64,000 nt of DNA from Janthinobacterium sp. J1-1 (lineage in GTDB: Bacteria; Pseudomonadota; Gammaproteobacteria; Burkholderiales; Burkholderiaceae_D), in NCBI RefSeq assembly GCF_030944405.1, contig NZ_CP132339.1, positions 4,030,001-4,094,000 on the forward strand. Reading direction: 5' to 3'. The notes beneath the pieces are model-generated. The model was not told where the DNA came from. It saw nothing but the letters and a program-made list of their open reading frames with translations, and made no database searches. This document shows, one piece after another, positions 41,529 to 50,705 of this stretch (position 1 is the stretch's first letter; each line of letters starts with the position of its first letter). Both the position numbers and the translations under genes were made by a program.

Positions 41529-42509
41529 TCAAGGTGCTGGCGGCAAGCCGTCGTAGTTGACCGGCAGCCATGTATAGCGCTTGCCGTCCTGGCGCAGATG
41601 GCCGAGGCCGGGAAAGGCGATATGCGCGGCGCCGACCAGCACGTGGTCCTTGCCGAGCTTGCCTAACAGCGCCGCGCGCGTGCTGCGCGCCAGGACCTGC
41701 TCGCTGTCGTACTGCACCGTGGCTTCCGGGTGCGGCAGCTGCAGCGCCGCCATATGGATGATGTCGCCCCACACCAGCAATTGCTGCTTGCCGCTTTGCA
41801 CCATATACATGGCGTGGCCGGGTGTATGGCCGGGCGCGGGCATGGCGGTGATGCCGGGTGTCAGTTCGCCATAGCTGGAATAAGGACGGAATCGTTTGGC
41901 CGCGATATACGGCGCCGTGCTGGCCACGGCGGCGTCATAAAAGGTGGCGAGAAATGCCGGCCCCTTCGCCTTGCTGGCCGGGTCCAGCCAGTAATCGGCT
42001 TCCTGCTGCGACAGGCGCACGGTGGCGTTCGGAAACGCCATCTTGCCGTTGGCGACAATCCCGCCGGCATGGTCCTTGTGCAAATGCGTCAGCAGCACTT
42101 CGTCGATTTGTTCGGGCTGGTAGCCGGCGGCGCGCAGATTGTCCAGCAAACGGCCGCAGCAATTACCGTACAGCACGCCGGCGCCGGCGTCGATCAGCAC
42201 CAGCTTCTTGCCCGTATTGACCAAAAAGGCGTTGATCGAACCCTGCACCGGCGCCGCCAGGTCGGCGTCAACCAGGCCGTGTCGTATCTGGTCCGGCGTG
42301 ATGCCGCGCATTACCGTGTCGATCGGGAACGCATGCGTGCCGTCGGACAGGGCCGTGATTTCAAACTCGCCCAGCACCATGCGGTACCAGCCCGGTGCCT
42401 GCGTGTGCTGCTGCGGCGCGGCCGCGTACACGCTGGTGGCGGGCAGGGCCAATGGCAGCAGCATGGCGCCGGCCAGTAACAAGGAGGGGATGCTTGTCAT
42501 GCGTTTCAT
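41529..42509 (-). CDS. Secreted metallo-beta-lactamase-fold hydrolase
   Basis: Protein of 326 residues with an N-terminal Sec signal (about 1-30, ending VYAA). The zinc motif is LLTHLHKDHAGG, with further ligands in PAPGHTPGHAMY and the Asp/His of VWGDIIHMA. The PAP-type GHTPGH and the long spacing match MBL enzymes of the lactonase/arylsulfatase/beta-lactamase-like class rather than true carbapenemases. It would act in the periplasm. No gene partner is obvious. Substrate is unknown. Confidence 0.87.
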   Translation of the reverse strand: MKRMTSIPSLLLAGAMLLPLALPATSVYAAAPQQHTQAPGWYRMVLGEFEITALSDGTHAFPIDTVMRGITPDQIRHGLVDADLAAPVQGSINAFLVNTGKKLVLIDAGAGVLYGNCCGRLLDNLRAAGYQPEQIDEVLLTHLHKDHAGGIVANGKMAFPNATVRLSQQEADYWLDPASKAKGPAFLATFYDAAVASTAPYIAAKRFRPYSSYGELTPGITAMPAPGHTPGHAMYMVQSGKQQLLVWGDIIHMAALQLPHPEATVQYDSEQVLARSTRAALLGKLGKDHVLVGAAHIAFPGLGHLRQDGKRYTWLPVNYDGLPPAP

Positions 42510-42645
42510 GCGTGTCTTTCTGTGGTGTTGAGCCTGGATGCCATGTTAGCGGCGGGGCGTGCCGAATACGACTATCGGAAGACCAGTCAGGCCGGCGCGG
42601 ATCAGGAGATGGCCATTGTGCGAAACGGCCGCGCGCTTGCCTAGT

Positions 42646-42708
42646 CATACGTGGGTATAGGACCAGGCTTGCCTTACACCTTGGTATGGGGTGACATACC
42701 TAAGTGTG
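42646..42708. promoter_or_regulatory. Three TATAC-N4-GTATA type dyads upstream of the GGDEF-EAL gene
   Basis: CATACgtggGTATA (42646-42659), TACACcttgGTATG (42675-42688) and CATACctaaGTGTG (42695-42708) share the pattern YAYAC-N4-GTRTR and lie 84-146 bp before the start. The same dyad precedes the histidine kinase and the receiver-only gene. Candidate sites of the FixJ-type regulator encoded at 49450. Confidence 0.6.
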
Positions 42709-42791
42709 ATTTTCCTCCGCCGGCAAGCTGCCTATAGTGGCCGGCATCGGCAAGCGAGCTGCGTGCCGCGACCACACTCGTGAGGAAAAAA

Positions 42792-45530
42792 ATGATGCCG
42801 ATTGATCTGTTGCAGCGCCTGCCGCGACCGCGCCGCCGCGGCGCCGAATGGCTGGTGCTGGCCGGGGTGCTGCTGATGAGCGCACTGATGGTGGGTTACT
42901 TCATCTGGAGCGAGCGGCGCCTGCTGATCGCCTCCGACATCGAACGCATGCGCATGCAGACGCTGATCATCGATGAAAACCTGCAGCACCAGTTCGAAGG
43001 CGTGCGCAATGCGCTCGACAGCGCGCGGCGCGCCTTCCACCCCGGCAGCGGCTGCACGGCGGAGTGCCGGCGCGTGCTGCTGCAGTCGCTCAAGCGCGCC
43101 ATGCCCGGCGTGCGGGCGCTGGTGGTGGTCGACCGGCGCGGCCATATCGTGCTGTCCGACGATGACTTGCGCGATGCGCGCCTCGACGACCGCCAGTACA
43201 CGCGCCAGGTGGCCGGCATGCGCTCGCCCGATACCTTGTATTTGTCGCAACCGTATGAAAACACGCCGGGCGTGTTCAATATCAAACTGTCGCTGGCGAG
43301 GATGGACGGCGAGGGCAAGGCCGATGGCGCCGCCAGCGCCATCCTCAACCCCGAGTATTTCGACGCCGTGATGCGCTCGGCCCTGTATGCGCCGGACATG
43401 AACAGCGCGATCACCGAAGACGGCGGCCGGCGCATCCTGTATGTGCCGGCCGACCCTGCCGCCATGCGCGCGCGCGGCGCACCCGATCCGCTGTTCCTGC
43501 GCCACCAGCAAAGCGGGCGCATGCTGACCGTGCTGGAGGGCGAAGCGGCCGGCGGCGAACAGCGGCTGGTGGTCCAGCGCACCATGCGCCTGCACAGCCT
43601 GGGCCTGGACAAGACCCTGGTGATCAGCCTGTCGCGATCGACGGCGCGGATCGAAGCGGGCTGGCACAGCCTGGCCTGGACCAGCGCGCTGGCCTGGCTG
43701 CTGACCGGCGTGATCGGCGCCGTCGGCCTGGCCCTGGCGCAGCGCCGCCGCCTGGCGCTGGAACAGCTGGCGCAGGCGCGCAACGCGGAAAGGGCGGCCG
43801 CCGCCGAGCGGGTCGAGCTGGCGCTGAACGGCGCCAACCTGGGCCTGTGGGAGTGGGACATGCCCAGCGACCTGCGCACGTTTGACGCGCGCGCCGCCGC
43901 CATGCTCGGTTATGCGCCGGACGAACTGGCGCTGGCCCACGGCGAATGGCGGGTGCTGATGCATCCCGACGACCTGGCCTTGCTGGACGAGGCGCTGGCG
44001 CTGCACCTGGCCGACCGCAGCCGGCCGTACGAGGCGGAATACCGCATGCGCCACCGCAGCGGCCACTGGGTGTGGCTGCAAAGCCGCGGCAAGGTGGTCG
44101 ACCGCGCCCAGGACGGCACGGCGCTGCGCATGGTCGGCACGCGCATGGACATCAGCGCGCGCAAGCTGGCCGAGGCGGAAATCGCCCACCTGGCGTTTTA
44201 CGATGGGTTGACGGGGCTGCCGAACCGGCGCTTGCTGCTCGACCGCCTGGGCCATGCGATCGCCCGCTGCGAACGGGGCGGCTGCCACGGCGCGGTGCTG
44301 TTCGTCGATCTCGATAACTTCAAGCTGCTCAACGACACCATGGGCCACGACAAGGGCGACCGGCTGCTGGAAATGGTCGCATTCCGCCTGCAGCAGGTGA
44401 TGCGCGACAGCGACACGGTGGCGCGTTTGGGCGGCGACGAATTCGTGATCCTGCTCGACGACCTGGGCGGCAGCGCGGCGCAGGCGGCGGCGCACGCCGA
44501 TATCGTGGTCCATAAAATCCTGCAGGCGCTGGGTTTGCCGTATCCGCTGGACGGGCAGGACCTGCGCAGCACGCCCAGCATCGGCATCGTGCTGTTCGGC
44601 GAAGGCCATCACACCATCAACGACCTGCTGCGCCAGGCCGACATGGCGATGTACGAAGCCAAGGCGGCCGGGCGCAATACCTACCGCTTTTTCGATCCGC
44701 GCATGCAGGCGGCGCTCGATGCCTCGGCCTCGCTGGAAGCGGACTTGCGCTCGGCGCTGGCGCGGCGCGAACTGCTGCTGTACTACCAGCCGGTGGTCGA
44801 CGCCGATGGCCGCATGACGGGCGCCGAGGCGCTGCTGCGCTGGCGCCATCCACGGCGCGGCATGGTGGCACCGGGCGACTTTATCGCGCAGGCGGAAAAA
44901 GCGGGCCTGATCGGCGAGATCGGCGACTGGGTGCTGGAAACGGCGTGCCAGCAGCTGGTCAGCTGGGCCGGCGCACCCGACACGCGCGAGCTGACCATCG
45001 CCGTCAACGTCAGCGCGCGCCAGTTCCGCCAAGGCGCGTTTGCCGAGCGGGTGCTGCAGATTATCGCGCGCAGCGGCGCCGATCCGCACCTGCTCAAGCT
45101 GGAACTGACCGAAAGCATGCTGCTGGCCGATGTCGAGGACGTGATCGCCAAGATGACCTTGTTGAAATCGCGCGGCGTGGGCTTTTCGCTGGACGACTTC
45201 GGCACCGGCTATTCCTCGCTCAGCTACCTCAAACGCCTGCCGATCGACCAGCTGAAGATCGACCGCTCCTTCGTGCACGACATGCTGCATACGCCGCATG
45301 CGTCGACCATCGTGCGCAGCATCGTCACCCTGGCCCACAGCATGGGCTTGCAGGTGGTGGCCGAAGGCGTGGAAAACACGCAGCAGTGGGACAGCCTGCG
45401 CCAGATCGGCTGCGCCGGCCTGCAAGGCTATCTGTTCGGCCGCGCCGTGCCCGTGCAGGAGCTGTTCAAGCACCCGGCGCCGCCAATTGCGTTACCATGC
45501 ATTCGACCACCCGAAGAGGTTCTGCCATGA
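42792..45530 (+). CDS. Membrane GGDEF-EAL protein with PAS domain (c-di-GMP synthesis/breakdown)
   Basis: Protein of about 912 residues in the inner membrane. A helix at about 20-40 and a second at about 295-315 enclose a periplasmic sensor domain. A PAS/PAC domain (about 340-460) is followed by GGDEF (about 465-625) and EAL (about 635-890). The GGDEF motif is exact (RLGGDEFVIL), and the inhibitory-site RDSD lies five residues upstream. The EAL domain has GAEALLRW and LDDFGTGYSSLSYL, so both activities are possible. GAGG six bases upstream sets the ATG at 42792. Its stop overlaps the ATG of the molybdopterin oxidoreductase gene. Three shared dyads lie upstream. Confidence 0.92.
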   Translation: MMPIDLLQRLPRPRRRGAEWLVLAGVLLMSALMVGYFIWSERRLLIASDIERMRMQTLIIDENLQHQFEGVRNALDSARRAFHPGSGCTAECRRVLLQSLKRAMPGVRALVVVDRRGHIVLSDDDLRDARLDDRQYTRQVAGMRSPDTLYLSQPYENTPGVFNIKLSLARMDGEGKADGAASAILNPEYFDAVMRSALYAPDMNSAITEDGGRRILYVPADPAAMRARGAPDPLFLRHQQSGRMLTVLEGEAAGGEQRLVVQRTMRLHSLGLDKTLVISLSRSTARIEAGWHSLAWTSALAWLLTGVIGAVGLALAQRRRLALEQLAQARNAERAAAAERVELALNGANLGLWEWDMPSDLRTFDARAAAMLGYAPDELALAHGEWRVLMHPDDLALLDEALALHLADRSRPYEAEYRMRHRSGHWVWLQSRGKVVDRAQDGTALRMVGTRMDISARKLAEAEIAHLAFYDGLTGLPNRRLLLDRLGHAIARCERGGCHGAVLFVDLDNFKLLNDTMGHDKGDRLLEMVAFRLQQVMRDSDTVARLGGDEFVILLDDLGGSAAQAAAHADIVVHKILQALGLPYPLDGQDLRSTPSIGIVLFGEGHHTINDLLRQADMAMYEAKAAGRNTYRFFDPRMQAALDASASLEADLRSALARRELLLYYQPVVDADGRMTGAEALLRWRHPRRGMVAPGDFIAQAEKAGLIGEIGDWVLETACQQLVSWAGAPDTRELTIAVNVSARQFRQGAFAERVLQIIARSGADPHLLKLELTESMLLADVEDVIAKMTLLKSRGVGFSLDDFGTGYSSLSYLKRLPIDQLKIDRSFVHDMLHTPHASTIVRSIVTLAHSMGLQVVAEGVENTQQWDSLRQIGCAGLQGYLFGRAVPVQELFKHPAPPIALPCIRPPEEVLP

Positions 45531-47881
45531 GCAAACAAGACCAACCGATCGGCAAGATCGCCCCCTACACCCACGCCGCCGCCGGCTGGGACGCCCTGCG
45601 CTATGTGGCCCAGGGCATGCTGCGCGAGCGCGTGCCACCGGCAGGCATCGGCGCCTTGCTGGCGCAAAACCAGCCCGATGGTTTCGATTGCCCCGGCTGC
45701 GCCTGGCCCGACCGCGCCCATGCGTCGACCTTTGAATTTTGCGAAAACGGCGCCAAGGCGGTGGCGGCCGAGGCGACTTCACGCCGCGTTACCAGTGACT
45801 TTTTTGCGCGCCATACGGTGGCCGAGCTGCTGCGCCAGTCCGACTTCGAGCTGGAACAGCACGGCCGCCTGACGCAGCCGATGGTCTACGACGCCGCCAG
45901 CGACCGCTACGTGCCGATCTCCTGGGATGACGCCTTCGAGGTGGTCGCCTGCGAGCTCAATGCGCTCGACGATCCGGACCAGGCGGCGTTCTACACCTCG
46001 GGGCGCGCCAGCAACGAGGCGGCGTTCCTGTACCAGCTGTTTGCGCGCGCCTACGGCACCAACAATTTTCCCGATTGCTCGAACATGTGCCATGAAGCGA
46101 CCAGCCGCGGCCTGCCGCCGGTGGTCGGCGCCGGCAAGGGCACGGTCACCCTGGACGATTTCGAGCACGCCGACGCCATCCTGATCTTCGGCCAGAACCC
46201 CGCCACCAACCACCCGCGCATGCTGGGCGAGCTGCGCGCCTGCGCCAAACGGGGCGCCACCATCGTCTCAATCAATCCGCTGCGCGAACGGGGATTGCAG
46301 CGCTTCACCGACCCGCAGGCGATGGGCGAAATGCTGACCGGTGGCAGCACCAGGATCGCCTCGCTGTTTATCCAGCCGCGCCTGGGCGGCGATTTTGCCC
46401 TGATCAAGGGCGTGGCCAAGCGCCTGCTGGAAATGGACGACGTGGCGGCATTGAAGGGCACGCACCGGCTGCTGGATCTGGATTTTATTGCGTCGCATGC
46501 GGCGTTTTTCGAGGCCTTCGCAAACGACCTGCGCAGCGAAGCGTGGGAGCTGCTGGTGGCGGAATCGGGCGTGCCGCAGGCGCAGATCGCGCAGCTGGCC
46601 GACATCTATGCGCGCAGCGAACGGGTGATCGCCACCTGGGGCATGGGCATCACTCAGCACAAGCACGCGGTGGCCACCATCCAGATGCTGAGCAATTTGA
46701 TGCTAATGCGTGGCAATATCGGCCGGCCCGGCGCCGGCCTGTGCCCGGTGCGCGGCCACTCGAATGTGCAGGGCGACCGCACGGTGGGCATCGAGGAGCA
46801 GCCAACCGCCGCCTTCCTGGACCGGCTGCAACAGGTCTACGGTTTCGAGCCGCCGCGCCACCATGGCCACGACGTGGTGGCGACGATTGCCGCCATGGAG
46901 CAGGGCACAGTGAAAGTATTTATCGGGCTGGGCGGCAATTTTGCCGTCGCCACGCCCGACACGCCGCGCACCTTTGCGGCCTTGCGCTCATGCGCCTTGA
47001 CGGTGCAGGTAATCACCAAGCTCAATCGCAGCGCGCTGGTGCACGGCCGCGCCGCGCTGATCCTGCCGACCCTGGGCCGTACCGAAATCGACCTGCAGCA
47101 GGGCGTGGCGCAGGGCGTGACGGTAGAGGACTCGATGAGCATGGTGCACATATCCTATGGGCGCAATGCGCCGGCGTCAAAACAGTTGCTGTCGGAAGTG
47201 GCGATCGTGTCGCGCATGGCCGAAGCGACCCTGGGCAGCGGCACGGGGCAGGGTAGCCCCGGCCGCCATGGCTTGCCGTGGCCCGCCTGGCGCAACGATT
47301 ACGCCCTGATCCGCGACGAGATCGAAAAAGTGTTCGACGATTTCCATGACTACAACCAGCGCATCGCCGTGCCGGGCGGCTTTCACCTGACGGTGGCGCC
47401 GCGCCACCGCACCTGGCATACGGCCAGCGGCAAGGCGCAGTTTGCCGTGCATGCGGTGCCGCGCGACACGCCGATTTCACGCGCGCGCGAGCGTCATGGC
47501 GAACGCCTGCTGGTGATGATGACGACCCGCTCGCACGACCAGTACAACACCACCATCTACGCGCTCGACGATCGCTACCGGGGCGTGTTCGGCATGCGCC
47601 GCGTGATCTTCATCCACCCCGACGATATCGCCATGCTGGGCATGCAGGCGGGCGACTGGGTCGATGTACGCAGCAGCTGGGACGACGGCGTCGAGCGCCG
47701 CGCGGACGGCTTCATGCTGGTGGCCTACGATATTCCGCGCGGCTGCGTGGCGGCGTATTATCCCGAGACGAATGCGCTGGTGCCCCTGGACAGCGTGGCC
47801 GACGGCGCCGGCACGCCCACCTCGAAATCGATTCCGGTGCTGTTGTTTCCTGGTCGCATGCCGGAAGGGGGCGGACGCTAG
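45527..47881 (+). CDS. Molybdopterin oxidoreductase, FdhF/YdeP family (copy 1)
   Basis: Protein of 784 residues of the alpha (molybdopterin) subunit family related to YdeP and FdhF-like proteins. The N-terminal CPGCAWPD motif could hold an iron-sulfur or metal site; the molybdenum ligand is probably Cys in SNMCHEATSRG. The cofactor-binding segment GMGITQHKHAVATIQMLSNLMLMRGNIGRPGAGLCPVRGHSNVQGDRTVG is the family hallmark. The ATG overlaps the stop of the GGDEF-EAL gene (ATGA), so translation is coupled. No beta subunit, fdhD or transporter is nearby. A paralogue lies at 60389-62686. Substrate is unknown; formate dehydrogenase activity is unlikely without partner subunits. Confidence 0.88.
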   Translation: MSKQDQPIGKIAPYTHAAAGWDALRYVAQGMLRERVPPAGIGALLAQNQPDGFDCPGCAWPDRAHASTFEFCENGAKAVAAEATSRRVTSDFFARHTVAELLRQSDFELEQHGRLTQPMVYDAASDRYVPISWDDAFEVVACELNALDDPDQAAFYTSGRASNEAAFLYQLFARAYGTNNFPDCSNMCHEATSRGLPPVVGAGKGTVTLDDFEHADAILIFGQNPATNHPRMLGELRACAKRGATIVSINPLRERGLQRFTDPQAMGEMLTGGSTRIASLFIQPRLGGDFALIKGVAKRLLEMDDVAALKGTHRLLDLDFIASHAAFFEAFANDLRSEAWELLVAESGVPQAQIAQLADIYARSERVIATWGMGITQHKHAVATIQMLSNLMLMRGNIGRPGAGLCPVRGHSNVQGDRTVGIEEQPTAAFLDRLQQVYGFEPPRHHGHDVVATIAAMEQGTVKVFIGLGGNFAVATPDTPRTFAALRSCALTVQVITKLNRSALVHGRAALILPTLGRTEIDLQQGVAQGVTVEDSMSMVHISYGRNAPASKQLLSEVAIVSRMAEATLGSGTGQGSPGRHGLPWPAWRNDYALIRDEIEKVFDDFHDYNQRIAVPGGFHLTVAPRHRTWHTASGKAQFAVHAVPRDTPISRARERHGERLLVMMTTRSHDQYNTTIYALDDRYRGVFGMRRVIFIHPDDIAMLGMQAGDWVDVRSSWDDGVERRADGFMLVAYDIPRGCVAAYYPETNALVPLDSVADGAGTPTSKSIPVLLFPGRMPEGGGR

Positions 47882-47910
47882 GGATTTATTGCATGCCGGC
47901 CGCATAAAAC

Positions 47911-47924
47911 TATACTTTCGTATA
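47911..47924. promoter_or_regulatory. TATAC-N4-GTATA dyad upstream of the histidine kinase gene
   Basis: TATACtttcGTATA is a perfect dyad, 60 bp before the kinase ATG. It is of the same type as the sites at 42646-42708 and 50221-50234. Confidence 0.6.
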
Positions 47925-47983
47925 GCGCACTTATCTTTCTTGCCATATTACAATGCCGGTCAAGAAGCTACGAAAGGTCAGGC

Positions 47984-49453
47984 ATGGCACGTATTCCCGG
48001 CAGTCCCTTACTCTCCCTCCTGCTGGTCGGCGTGACCCTGCTGATTTTTGCGGTCGATGCGTTTACCGAACTCGATGTCGCCATCGCCGTCATGTACGTG
48101 GTGGTGGTGCTGCTGTCGGCCAGCGTCTGGGCGCGCCGCGGCGTGATCCTGACCACCGTGCTGTGCATGGCGCTGACCCTGCTGGCCTATGGCCTGATCC
48201 ATGTGTCGATCTTTTCCGGCCCCGCTTCGGGTCGGCTGATGGTCAGCCTGGCGGCGATCGGCATCACCGCCTTTCTGGCGCTGACGGGCCAGGCCGCCAC
48301 CGAACGGCTGCTGGCGCGCGAGCAGGCGCTGCGCCGCAGCGAAGCCTTCCTGGCCGGTACCCAGCGCATCAGCAAGACGGGCAGCTTCAGCTTCACGGCG
48401 CCCGAGGCCCGCCTGTACTGGTCGGACGAGGCGGCGCGCATCTACGGCTACCCCACCTGCCAGGCACCCACCGTCGAGATGCTGCTGGAACGCACCATGC
48501 CCGAAGACCGCCCGCTGGTGCGCGCGGCCATAGCCCAGGTGATGCGCTGCGAGGGCGAACTCGATGTGCGCCACCGTTTGCAGCTGCCCGACGGCAAAAT
48601 AAAGTATGTGCACGTGCTGGCCCAGCCCACTTACGACCAGGCCGGCCGCTGCGAATACCTGGGCGCGCTGATGGACGTGACGGCCTCGGTGCTGGCCGAG
48701 CAGGCGCTGCACGAATCGCAGGTGCAGCTGGCCCACGTGACGCGCGTGACCATGCTGGGCGAACTGGCGGCCTCGATCGCGCATGAGGTGAACCAGCCGC
48801 TGGCGGCGATCGCCACCAACGGCGAAGCGAGCCTGCGCTGGCTGAACCGCCCGCAGCCGAACCTGGACGAAGCGTGCGCGGCGATCGGCAGCCTGCTCGA
48901 AGCGAGCCGGCGCGCCACCGAAGTGATACAGCGCATCCGTGCGCTGGCGCGGCGCAGCGACCCCTATCATCTGCCGCTCGACTTCAATGCGGTGGCCGAG
49001 GAAGCGGCCGCGCTGGTGCGTCGCGAGCTGGCCAGCCACGCCGTCAGCCTGAAGCTCGACCTGGCGCCGGGCCTGCCGCCAGTGCGCGGCGACAAGGTGC
49101 AATTGCTGCAAGTGCTGATCAACCTGATGATGAACGCCATGCAGGCGATGCAGGACTGCGCGCCAGGCCAGGCCTCGCTGCTGCTGCGCACGTCCCTCGA
49201 TGCGAACGCGGATGGCGCGGTGCAGTGCCATGTCACCGACAGTGGGCCCGGCATCTCCACCGAACACCTGCCGCACCTGTTCGAGGCATTTTTCAGCACC
49301 AAGGCCGACGGCATGGGCATGGGCCTGCCGATCTGCCGCTCCATCGTCGAAACCCACGGCGGACGCATCTGGGCCCGCAGCACGCCGGGCCTGGGTGCGA
49401 CCCTGTCGCTGTCGCTGCCATCGGCCGCCAGCTTTGCCACGGAGGGCGCATGA
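47984..49453 (+). CDS. Membrane sensor histidine kinase with PAS domain (FixL-like output)
   Basis: Protein of 489 residues. Three or four membrane helices (about 8-105) precede a PAS/PAC domain (about 115-235). The HisKA box is LGELAASIAHEVNQPLAAI with the phospho-His, followed by an N box NLMMNAMQAMQ, G1 box DSGPGIS and G2 GMGMGLPICRSIVE. No heme-binding His is evident in the PAS domain, so the signal is unknown. The stop overlaps the ATG of the FixJ-type regulator (ATGA). A perfect TATAC dyad lies upstream, suggesting autoregulation. Confidence 0.92.
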   Translation: MARIPGSPLLSLLLVGVTLLIFAVDAFTELDVAIAVMYVVVVLLSASVWARRGVILTTVLCMALTLLAYGLIHVSIFSGPASGRLMVSLAAIGITAFLALTGQAATERLLAREQALRRSEAFLAGTQRISKTGSFSFTAPEARLYWSDEAARIYGYPTCQAPTVEMLLERTMPEDRPLVRAAIAQVMRCEGELDVRHRLQLPDGKIKYVHVLAQPTYDQAGRCEYLGALMDVTASVLAEQALHESQVQLAHVTRVTMLGELAASIAHEVNQPLAAIATNGEASLRWLNRPQPNLDEACAAIGSLLEASRRATEVIQRIRALARRSDPYHLPLDFNAVAEEAAALVRRELASHAVSLKLDLAPGLPPVRGDKVQLLQVLINLMMNAMQAMQDCAPGQASLLLRTSLDANADGAVQCHVTDSGPGISTEHLPHLFEAFFSTKADGMGMGLPICRSIVETHGGRIWARSTPGLGATLSLSLPSAASFATEGA

Positions 49454-50097
49454 GCGGCGCCAGCATGACCGAGGCGCCGCCAGGCCTTGTGCATATCGTC
49501 GACGACGACGGGCTGCTCCGCGCCGCGATTTCCAGCCTGTTGCGTTCCAGCGGCCTGGCGGTGGCCGATTACGCCTCGGTGGCGCAGTTCCTGGCCCAGC
49601 CGCGCGCCGAAGTGGCCAGCTGCCTGCTGCTCGATGTGCGCTTGCAGGGGGTGTCTGGCCTCGACTTCCAGGCCGACCTCAATCGCGACGGCGCGCACCT
49701 GCCCATCATCTTCATGACCGGCCACGGCGACATACCGATGTCGGTGCGCGCGATGAAGGCGGGCGCCCTCGATTTCCTGGCCAAGCCCTTCCGCGACCAG
49801 GACCTGCTGGACGCCGTCAACCTGGCCCTGGCCGCCGACCGCGAACGGCGCGCACGCGAACAGGCCGCGCAGGGCTTGCACGACTGCTATGCCAGCCTGA
49901 CCCCGCGCGAGCGCGAAATCATGGCGCTGGCCGCCAGCGGCCTGATGAACAAGCAGATCGCCGGCGAACTGGGTACCAGCGAAATCACCGTCAAGATCCA
50001 CCGCGGCAACGCCATGCGCAAGATGCAGGCGCGCACCTTTGCCGACCTGGTAAGGATGGCGGAGGCGCTGGGGATCGATACGGCCAGACAAAAGTAG
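49450..50097 (+). CDS. FixJ-type response regulator (receiver plus LuxR HTH)
   Basis: Regulator of 215 residues. The receiver (about 10-125) has the phospho-acceptor Asp in LLLDVRLQG, the MTGHGDIPMSVRAMKAGALDFLAKPF signature typical of the FixJ/NarL-like FixJ branch, and the LuxR HTH (about 140-205) has LTPREREIMALAASGLMNKQIAGELGTSEITVKIHRG. It is translationally coupled to the kinase upstream. It is the best candidate to bind the TATAC-N4-GTATA dyads found at five places in this region. Confidence 0.93.
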   Translation: MSGASMTEAPPGLVHIVDDDGLLRAAISSLLRSSGLAVADYASVAQFLAQPRAEVASCLLLDVRLQGVSGLDFQADLNRDGAHLPIIFMTGHGDIPMSVRAMKAGALDFLAKPFRDQDLLDAVNLALAADRERRAREQAAQGLHDCYASLTPREREIMALAASGLMNKQIAGELGTSEITVKIHRGNAMRKMQARTFADLVRMAEALGIDTARQK

Positions 50098-50100
50098 GTG

Positions 50101-50200
50101 GCAGGTCGGATCAGGCCTGAAAGGCCGTAATCCGACAATATTGCTGACGCCAACAATGTTGTCGGATTACGCGGCGCTGCGCGCCACTAATCCGACCTGC
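50101..50200. repeat. REP-like inverted pair, copy C
   Basis: A complete inverted pair: GCAGGTCGGAT (50101-50111) pairs with the closing TCCGACCTGC (50191-50200), and GTAATCCGACAATATTG faces CAACAATGTTGTCGGATTAC in the centre. It could fold into one long hairpin between the FixJ-type gene and the receiver-only gene. Related single arms lie at 4788-4916 and 40871-40925. Confidence 0.8.
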
Positions 50201-50220
50201 GGTCCGCGCGGCGGCAGCCC

Positions 50221-50234
50221 TATACCCTTGTATG
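50221..50234. promoter_or_regulatory. TATAC-N4-GTATG dyad upstream of the receiver-only gene
   Basis: TATACccttGTATG lies 58 bp before the GTG of the receiver-only gene. It is the fifth copy of the dyad in this region. Confidence 0.6.
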
Positions 50235-50292
50235 ATTTCGCGCGCGCGCCACGCCCTGTACAGTTCTCCCATACGTTATCAGGGAGTAAGCA

Positions 50293-50676
50293 GTGACCGA
50301 ATCCGATCCATCGAGTTTTCATATCGCCATCGTCGATGACCATGAATCCGTGCGCGGCGCGCTGGCCAGCCTGCTGCGCTCGTATGGCTACCTGACCACC
50401 TGTTTCGATTCCGCCGAAAGCCTGCTGGCCGGCGCGCCGCTGGACAGCTACCAGTGCATCGTCAGCGACCTGCAAATGCCGGGCATGAGCGGCATCGACC
50501 TGCTGGAGCAATTGCGCCGCCAGGGCAGCGAAACGCCCCTGATCATGATCACGGCGTTTCCCGAGCCGGCCGTGCGCCTGCGCGTGCTGCAGTCGGGCGC
50601 CTCGTGCTTTCTGAGCAAGCCGTTTCAATCGAACGACCTGGTGCGCTGCATCCGCCAGGCCTGCAACGCGCTATAA
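50293..50676 (+). CDS. Receiver-only response regulator
   Basis: Protein of 127 residues made of one CheY-like receiver domain of the FixJ subclass. The acidic pocket is DDHES, the phospho-acceptor Asp is in CIVSDLQMPG, the Thr is in MITAF and the Lys in LSKPF. No output domain follows. The start is GTG with AGGGAG upstream. Two candidate partners are the nearby histidine kinase and the EAL protein that begins 29 bp downstream. It may act as a phosphate sink or by protein contact. Confidence 0.88.
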   Translation: MTESDPSSFHIAIVDDHESVRGALASLLRSYGYLTTCFDSAESLLAGAPLDSYQCIVSDLQMPGMSGIDLLEQLRRQGSETPLIMITAFPEPAVRLRVLQSGASCFLSKPFQSNDLVRCIRQACNAL

Positions 50677-50705
50677 CGTCCGCGTCACCACGCCAGGAAC
50701 CCGCC

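Noticed and set aside
41529..42509. Class B beta-lactamase resistance gene
   Set aside because: The fold and zinc motif are general for MBL hydrolases; sequence features of true class B carbapenemases are not seen.
42732..45473. 913-codon open frame antisense to the GGDEF-EAL gene
   Set aside because: The sense gene has complete PAS, GGDEF and EAL motifs; the antisense translation has none.
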